From an uncultured Bacillaceae bacterium (lineage in GTDB: Bacteria; Bacillota; Bacilli; Caldalkalibacillales; Caldalkalibacillaceae): a stretch of 10,385 nucleotides of DNA. The stretch covers positions 1 to 10,385 of the forward strand of contig CALBTX010000233.1 in the NCBI GenBank assembly GCA_937967685.1, given 5' to 3'. A program made the position numbers and the translations under genes. Each line of letters starts with the position of its first letter. The first letter of the stretch is position 1. The notes below the pieces were generated by a model that was given only the letters and a program-made list of their open reading frames with translations, did no database searches and had not been told where the DNA came from. Shown here in pieces: positions 7,346 through 10,385 of this stretch.

Positions 7346-8141
7346 TGATGTTCTCCCTTTCTCCCATTTCGACTTCATCCAACAGCTGCCGTTCATTGGT
7401 GGGCACATACGTTAACAGCTTATCTTCGATCATCCGGGCCGAAACCCCTTCTTGAATGGAGAGAATCCCCTCGATCATCAACTGTTTGACAAAAATTTCC
7501 TGTTGGGATTTTCGTCTCAATTTATTGGCAAACGGGTGCCACAGGACATAACCGGTAAAGATCCCCAGCAAAGTGGCGACAAAGGCGGCGGAAATGGCCG
7601 GACCCAATGTATCAATATCATTGATATGTCCGAGCGCGGCAATTAAGCCCATCACCGCACCGAGCACGCCCAATGTCGGTGCATATGTTCCGGCCTGGGA
7701 GAAAATTTGGGCGCCGGCGGCATGACGATATTCCATCGATTCCAGCTCACGTTCGAGCGTTTCCCGGACGAACTCCGGCGGCTGGCCGTCGATGACCATT
7801 TTCATCCCGTGTTTTAAGAACGGATCCTCGATTTCATCGACATGATTGTCCAAAGCGAGCAACCCTTCCCGCCGGGCGATGGTCGTCCATTCTTTGAATT
7901 GCGGGATTAATTCCTGTACGGTCGGGATCTTTAGATCGGTAAATAATATGCGGAACAGGGCGGGGAGTTTTTTCAGCTCGTTCATCGGAAAAGCAATGAC
8001 AACGGCGGCCAGCGTGCCGACTAGAATAATCATGATCGCCGCCGCGTTGAAGAGGATCATTAAACTCGATCCCTTCAAAACCATGCTCAGCGTCACGGCA
8101 AGTATACCTAAAATGATTCCTGTCAGTGAAGATTTATCCAT
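7338..8141 (-). CDS. motA: Flagellar stator protein MotA
   Basis: MotA surrounds the MotB dimer in the inner membrane and transmits torque to FliG in the rotor. The 267-residue protein has four hydrophobic segments (about 5-22, 28-51, 149-171, 180-202). A large cytoplasmic loop contains the charged ARREGLLAL stretch (89-97), equivalent to the FliG-contacting region. QAGTYAPTLGVLGAVMGLIAAL (split over the third membrane segment, 149-170) and the SAAFVATLLGIFTGYVLWHP region (184-203) are characteristic of MotA, and P155 matches a conserved channel proline. ATG 8141 is chosen over ATG 8150: AAAGG touches ATG 8150 but sits 9 bases from 8141, and the resulting MDKSSLTGI matches B. subtilis MDKTSLIGI. 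A sigma-D-like promoter lies upstream. The operon is placed between uvrA and hprK, unlike B. subtilis. Confidence 0.97.
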   Translation of the reverse strand: MDKSSLTGIILGILAVTLSMVLKGSSLMILFNAAAIMIILVGTLAAVVIAFPMNELKKLPALFRILFTDLKIPTVQELIPQFKEWTTIARREGLLALDNHVDEIEDPFLKHGMKMVIDGQPPEFVRETLERELESMEYRHAAGAQIFSQAGTYAPTLGVLGAVMGLIAALGHINDIDTLGPAISAAFVATLLGIFTGYVLWHPFANKLRRKSQQEIFVKQLMIEGILSIQEGVSARMIEDKLLTYVPTNERQLLDEVEMGERENING

Positions 8142-8179
8142 TTCAGTCATCCTTTGCTGGTCTTTTTCTGTTATAGTTA

Positions 8180-8206
8180 ATATCGGTTAAATGCAGCGGT
8201 AAATTA
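8180..8206 (-). promoter_or_regulatory. Sigma-D-type flagellar promoter for motAB
   Basis: On the minus strand the sequence reads TAAT (8206-8203), 15 bases, then ACCGATAT (8187-8180). The B. subtilis sigma-D consensus is TAAA-N14-16-GCCGATAT, so 10 of 12 positions match with ideal spacing. A start near 8173 would give a leader of about 30 bases before motA. B. subtilis motAB is transcribed by sigma-D, which agrees. Confidence 0.8.
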
Positions 8207-8231
8207 AGTTCAAAAATAGATTTGTTTCCAT

Positions 8232-8279
8232 AGAAAGGGGATCACTAGCTTCTTTAGAAGGGCGATCACTAGCTTCTTT
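8232..8279. repeat. Two tandem 24 bp repeats upstream of hprK
   Basis: Units 8232-8255 and 8256-8279 differ at two positions only; both end in GATCACTAGCTTCTTT (8240-8255 and 8264-8279). Short complementary arms AGAAG and CTTCT occur within and across the units, but they give only weak 5 bp stems. The right unit is followed by Ts; stem strength is too low for a confident terminator. Confidence 0.9.
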
Positions 8280-8351
8280 TTCATGTTTAATGCTAAAATA
8301 GAACAGATTGAACTTATTGAGTTTGAGTTTGCGTCTAAAGGAGTTCCAATG

Positions 8352-9284
8352 ATGAGCACACACATCAAGGTCGAAAAGCTGGTGGACCGCTTTCAATTGG
8401 AAGTGCTGAGCGGCGAGAAATGGTTGGACCGCAAGATTACGAGGAGCGATATTTCCCGACCGGGCCTGGAAATGGCCGGCTACTTCACCTATTATCCCGC
8501 CGATCGGGTGCAGATGCTGGGGCGGACAGAACTCACTTTTTTTCAGGGATTGCCAGCCGAGGCCCGTTCCGACCGCATGCTGCGCCTTTGCCATCCGAAA
8601 ACGCCGTGCATCTGCATCTCGCGGGGCATGGATGCGCCGCCGGAATTGCTCTATGCTTCGCATAAATACGAAATCCCGGTTTTGCGCAGCTCCTTAACAA
8701 CCACCTCGCTGATCAGTAAATTTACCCATTACCTGGAGGCCCAGCTGGCTCCCGTGACATCAGTCCACGGCGTGCTGGTTGATGTCTACGGGGTGGGTGT
8801 GTTGATTACCGGGGCGAGCGGCATCGGTAAAAGCGAAACCGCGCTTGAACTGGTGAAGAAGGGACACCGGCTGGTTGCTGACGATCATGTTGAAATTCGC
8901 CAGCCGGAGGAAAACGTGTTGGTCGGCAGTCCGCCCGAACTGATTCAGCACTTGTTGGAAATTCGCGGGGTGGGCATCATTAATGTGATGACTTTGTTTG
9001 GCGCCGAATCGGTACGCAACTATAAGAAAATTACAATCGTCTGCAAATTGGAAAATTGGGACCCGGCCAAGCAGTATGACCGCTTGGGATTGGACGAACA
9101 CAAAGTGAAAATTTTGGATACGTATCTGCCGGAAATGACGATACCCGTTCGTCCGGGACGCAATTTAGCGGTCATTATTGAAGTGGCGGCTATGAATTTA
9201 AGATTGAAAAAGATGGGTCTGAATGCCGCGGAAAACTTTGCTCAACGTCTCACTGAAGCGCTGGAAGACGGTGAAGATTTGTAA
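8352..9284 (+). CDS. hprK: HPr kinase/phosphorylase
   Basis: HprK phosphorylates and dephosphorylates HPr (and Crh) on Ser46, the signal that activates CcpA-mediated carbon catabolite repression and restrains PTS sugar uptake. The protein is 310 residues, the same as B. subtilis HprK. The N-terminal domain covers about 1-130. The catalytic domain has HGVLVD from H139, P-loop GASGIGKS (154-161), the conserved acidic pair D177/D178 and the HprK signature LEIRGVGIINVMTLFG (202-217). IPVRPGRNLAVIIEVAAMN (264-282) is the conserved C-terminal element. The start at 8352 lies 8 bases after AAAGGAG; ATG 8349 directly before it is nearly as good, and ATG 8283 would add 22 residues that have no counterpart in B. 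subtilis HprK. lgt follows after 36 bases, as in B. subtilis, indicating one operon. Confidence 0.98.
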   Translation: MSTHIKVEKLVDRFQLEVLSGEKWLDRKITRSDISRPGLEMAGYFTYYPADRVQMLGRTELTFFQGLPAEARSDRMLRLCHPKTPCICISRGMDAPPELLYASHKYEIPVLRSSLTTTSLISKFTHYLEAQLAPVTSVHGVLVDVYGVGVLITGASGIGKSETALELVKKGHRLVADDHVEIRQPEENVLVGSPPELIQHLLEIRGVGIINVMTLFGAESVRNYKKITIVCKLENWDPAKQYDRLGLDEHKVKILDTYLPEMTIPVRPGRNLAVIIEVAAMNLRLKKMGLNAAENFAQRLTEALEDGEDL

Positions 9285-9320
9285 AAAGACGTCGGCACAT
9301 ACGGCAGTAGGAGGAATACG

Positions 9321-10385
9321 ATGAACGAAATGACTGTTGTCGCGGAGGAAGTTGAAAACATCGAACCATTGAGCAATATCGCCTTGAAAATCGGCCCGAT
9401 CGATATTCATTGGTATGGGGTCATATTGGGGACGGCCGTCATTGTCGCCCTTTTTGTGGCCATCCGTGAGGGCAAAAAATACGGGTTTGACGCGGACTTA
9501 TTTATGGATTTGGTCTTATATGGCGTTCCCCTGGGGATTTTGGGCGGAAGATTGTATTACGTCATTTTCGAGTGGGACTATTACTCCCAAAACCCGGCGG
9601 ACATTATCGCCGTCTGGAAAGGCGGTTTGGCCATCCACGGGGTTTTAATCGCCAGCATATTGCTGCTCATTTGGTTTTGCAGAAAACGAAACATTTCATT
9701 CTGGCAGCTGGTTGATTTTATCGCCCCCGCCTTGCTTTTGGCTCAGGCGATCGGACGCTGGGGGAATTTCATGAACCAGGAAGCCCACGGCGGGGTTGTT
9801 TCCAGAGATTTTTTGGAAAATCTCCACTTGCCCGAATTTATCATTCACCAGATGTATATTTATAATCCGAACCCCGGGAACGGATTGGAACCCGGTTATT
9901 ATTTCCACCATCCGACGTTTTTGTATGAATCGCTCTGGAATCTGCTCGGCGTGCTTGTCTTGATCGGCCTGCGCAACATCACCTGGAAGAAGATCAACAT
10001 CCGGCAGGGAGACATTTTTTTGAGTTATTTAATTTGGTATTCGGTTGGGCGTTTCTTCATTGAAGGCATGCGTACGGACAGCCTGATGCTGGGCGATGTT
10101 TTGCGCATAGCCCAAGTGATGAGCATTTTGCTGATTCTCGCAGCGATCTTTTTGATCATTTATCGCCGTCAAAAACATGATCCGCCGCTTTACCGGGAAG
10201 GTCAGGCATGGCCCAGCGGACGCTCCGTCCGAAGACAGGCGTCTAAAGCGGGTCAAGGGGTTCACAGAACGGATCAAGGTGTTCACAGAACGGATCAAGG
10301 TGTTCACAGAACGGGTCAAAGAGTCCTTCCCAAGGAACGGTCCAGGAAACATCAAAAGAAAAAAAACAGCCGCAAGAAAAAGTAA
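9321..10385 (+). CDS. lgt: Prolipoprotein diacylglyceryl transferase with a basic, repeat-bearing tail
   Basis: Lgt transfers diacylglycerol from phosphatidylglycerol to the lipobox cysteine of prolipoproteins, the first step of lipoprotein maturation in the membrane. The enzyme core covers about residues 15-285. It has IHWYG with Y32, the loop histidine H106, the Lgt signature GRWGNFMNQEAHGG (145-158, including R146, N149 and G157), HPTFLYESLWN (197-207) and YSVGRFFIEGMRTDS (240-254, including Y240 and R244). These correspond to catalytic or essential residues known from E. coli Lgt. Two oddities: the usual HGGLIG loop reads HGVLIA (106-111), and residues about 286-354 form a highly basic tail with three seven-residue repeats (311-331) and a KHQKKKNSRKKK end. 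An apparent insertion rich in Asn, Pro and Gly is at 181-193. AGGAGG (9309-9314) with 6-base spacing fixes the ATG. The stop codon is the last three bases of the window. Confidence 0.97.
   Translation: MNEMTVVAEEVENIEPLSNIALKIGPIDIHWYGVILGTAVIVALFVAIREGKKYGFDADLFMDLVLYGVPLGILGGRLYYVIFEWDYYSQNPADIIAVWKGGLAIHGVLIASILLLIWFCRKRNISFWQLVDFIAPALLLAQAIGRWGNFMNQEAHGGVVSRDFLENLHLPEFIIHQMYIYNPNPGNGLEPGYYFHHPTFLYESLWNLLGVLVLIGLRNITWKKINIRQGDIFLSYLIWYSVGRFFIEGMRTDSLMLGDVLRIAQVMSILLILAAIFLIIYRRQKHDPPLYREGQAWPSGRSVRRQASKAGQGVHRTDQGVHRTDQGVHRTGQRVLPKERSRKHQKKKNSRKKK
10251..10313 (+). repeat. Three tandem 21 bp in-frame repeats in the 3' end of lgt
   Basis: Units start at 10251, 10272 and 10293. The second and third are identical at the DNA level; the first differs at two bases. 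Each encodes (G/D)QGVHRT, and a partial fourth begins at 10314 (GGTCAAA). Identity including synonymous positions points to recent expansion by replication slippage or unequal exchange. The 21 bp length keeps the frame. Confidence 0.95.

Larger units (their letters stand above)
8142..8351. other. Divergent motA-hprK intergenic region
   Basis: This 210-base gap carries the motAB sigma-D promoter on its left, a 24 bp duplication in the middle, and the hprK leader on its right. A possible extended -10 for hprK, TGCTAAAAT, is at 8291-8299, but I see no good -35 at 16-18 bases from it. AAAGGAG (8337-8343) is the hprK ribosome binding site. No terminator or riboswitch is evident. Confidence 0.6.

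Noticed and set aside
8283..8351. 22-residue N-terminal extension of HprK from ATG 8283
   Set aside because: It lacks a good ribosome binding site, whereas AAAGGAG is placed correctly for ATG 8352, which gives the standard 310 residues.
8187..8663. 158-codon minus-strand open frame overlapping the hprK start
   Set aside because: Most of it is antisense to conserved hprK codons, and its C-terminal KEASD repeats are only the translated 24 bp duplication.

Overview
The window looks like chromosomal core sequence from a Bacillaceae-type Firmicute. Six complete genes read as close relatives of Bacillus subtilis proteins: minJ, uvrB, uvrA, motA, motB, hprK and lgt make seven in all, and six of them have near-standard length. 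The ribosome binding sites are strong and AGGAGG-like, there is a Bacillus-type LexA box, and a sigma-D-type flagellar promoter is visible. GC content looks intermediate. The genus is not settled by the sequence; a thermophilic or alkaliphilic relative (for example Caldalkalibacillus-like) is only a guess. The sequence runs left to right from the end of an unidentified upstream gene to the stop codon of lgt on the last base.

Layout. Bases 1-141 hold a short gene tail and three imperfect ~20 bp direct repeats. minJ (142-1509, +) encodes a polytopic membrane protein with a PDZ domain, of the kind that links DivIVA to the Min system. Its stop codon lies in the first of four 20 bp tandem repeats (1505-1584). 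A good intrinsic terminator follows (1611-1642), abutting a LexA operator (1643-1656) and an extended -10 promoter for uvrBA. uvrB and uvrA (1727-6558, +) overlap by ATGA and encode the damage-recognition part of nucleotide excision repair. On the other strand motA and motB (8141 to 6551, -) encode the flagellar stator, driven by a sigma-D-like promoter at 8180-8206. The 3' ends of uvrA and motB overlap by 8 bp. Divergent from motA, hprK (8352-9284, +) and lgt (9321-10385, +) form an operon for HPr kinase/phosphorylase and prolipoprotein diacylglyceryl transferase.

How they fit together. The gene order minJ-uvrBA-hprK-lgt resembles the B. subtilis arrangement from memory; the motAB pair between uvrA and hprK is the main departure, since in B. 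subtilis the stator operon lies elsewhere. Each unit has its own control logic: SOS for uvrBA, flagellar for motAB, housekeeping for hprK-lgt.

I found no evidence for a new system. The most unusual property is four unrelated short tandem arrays (units of 20-24 bp) in 10 kb, three at gene edges and one inside the 3' end of lgt, where it encodes a seven-residue repeat in an extended basic tail.
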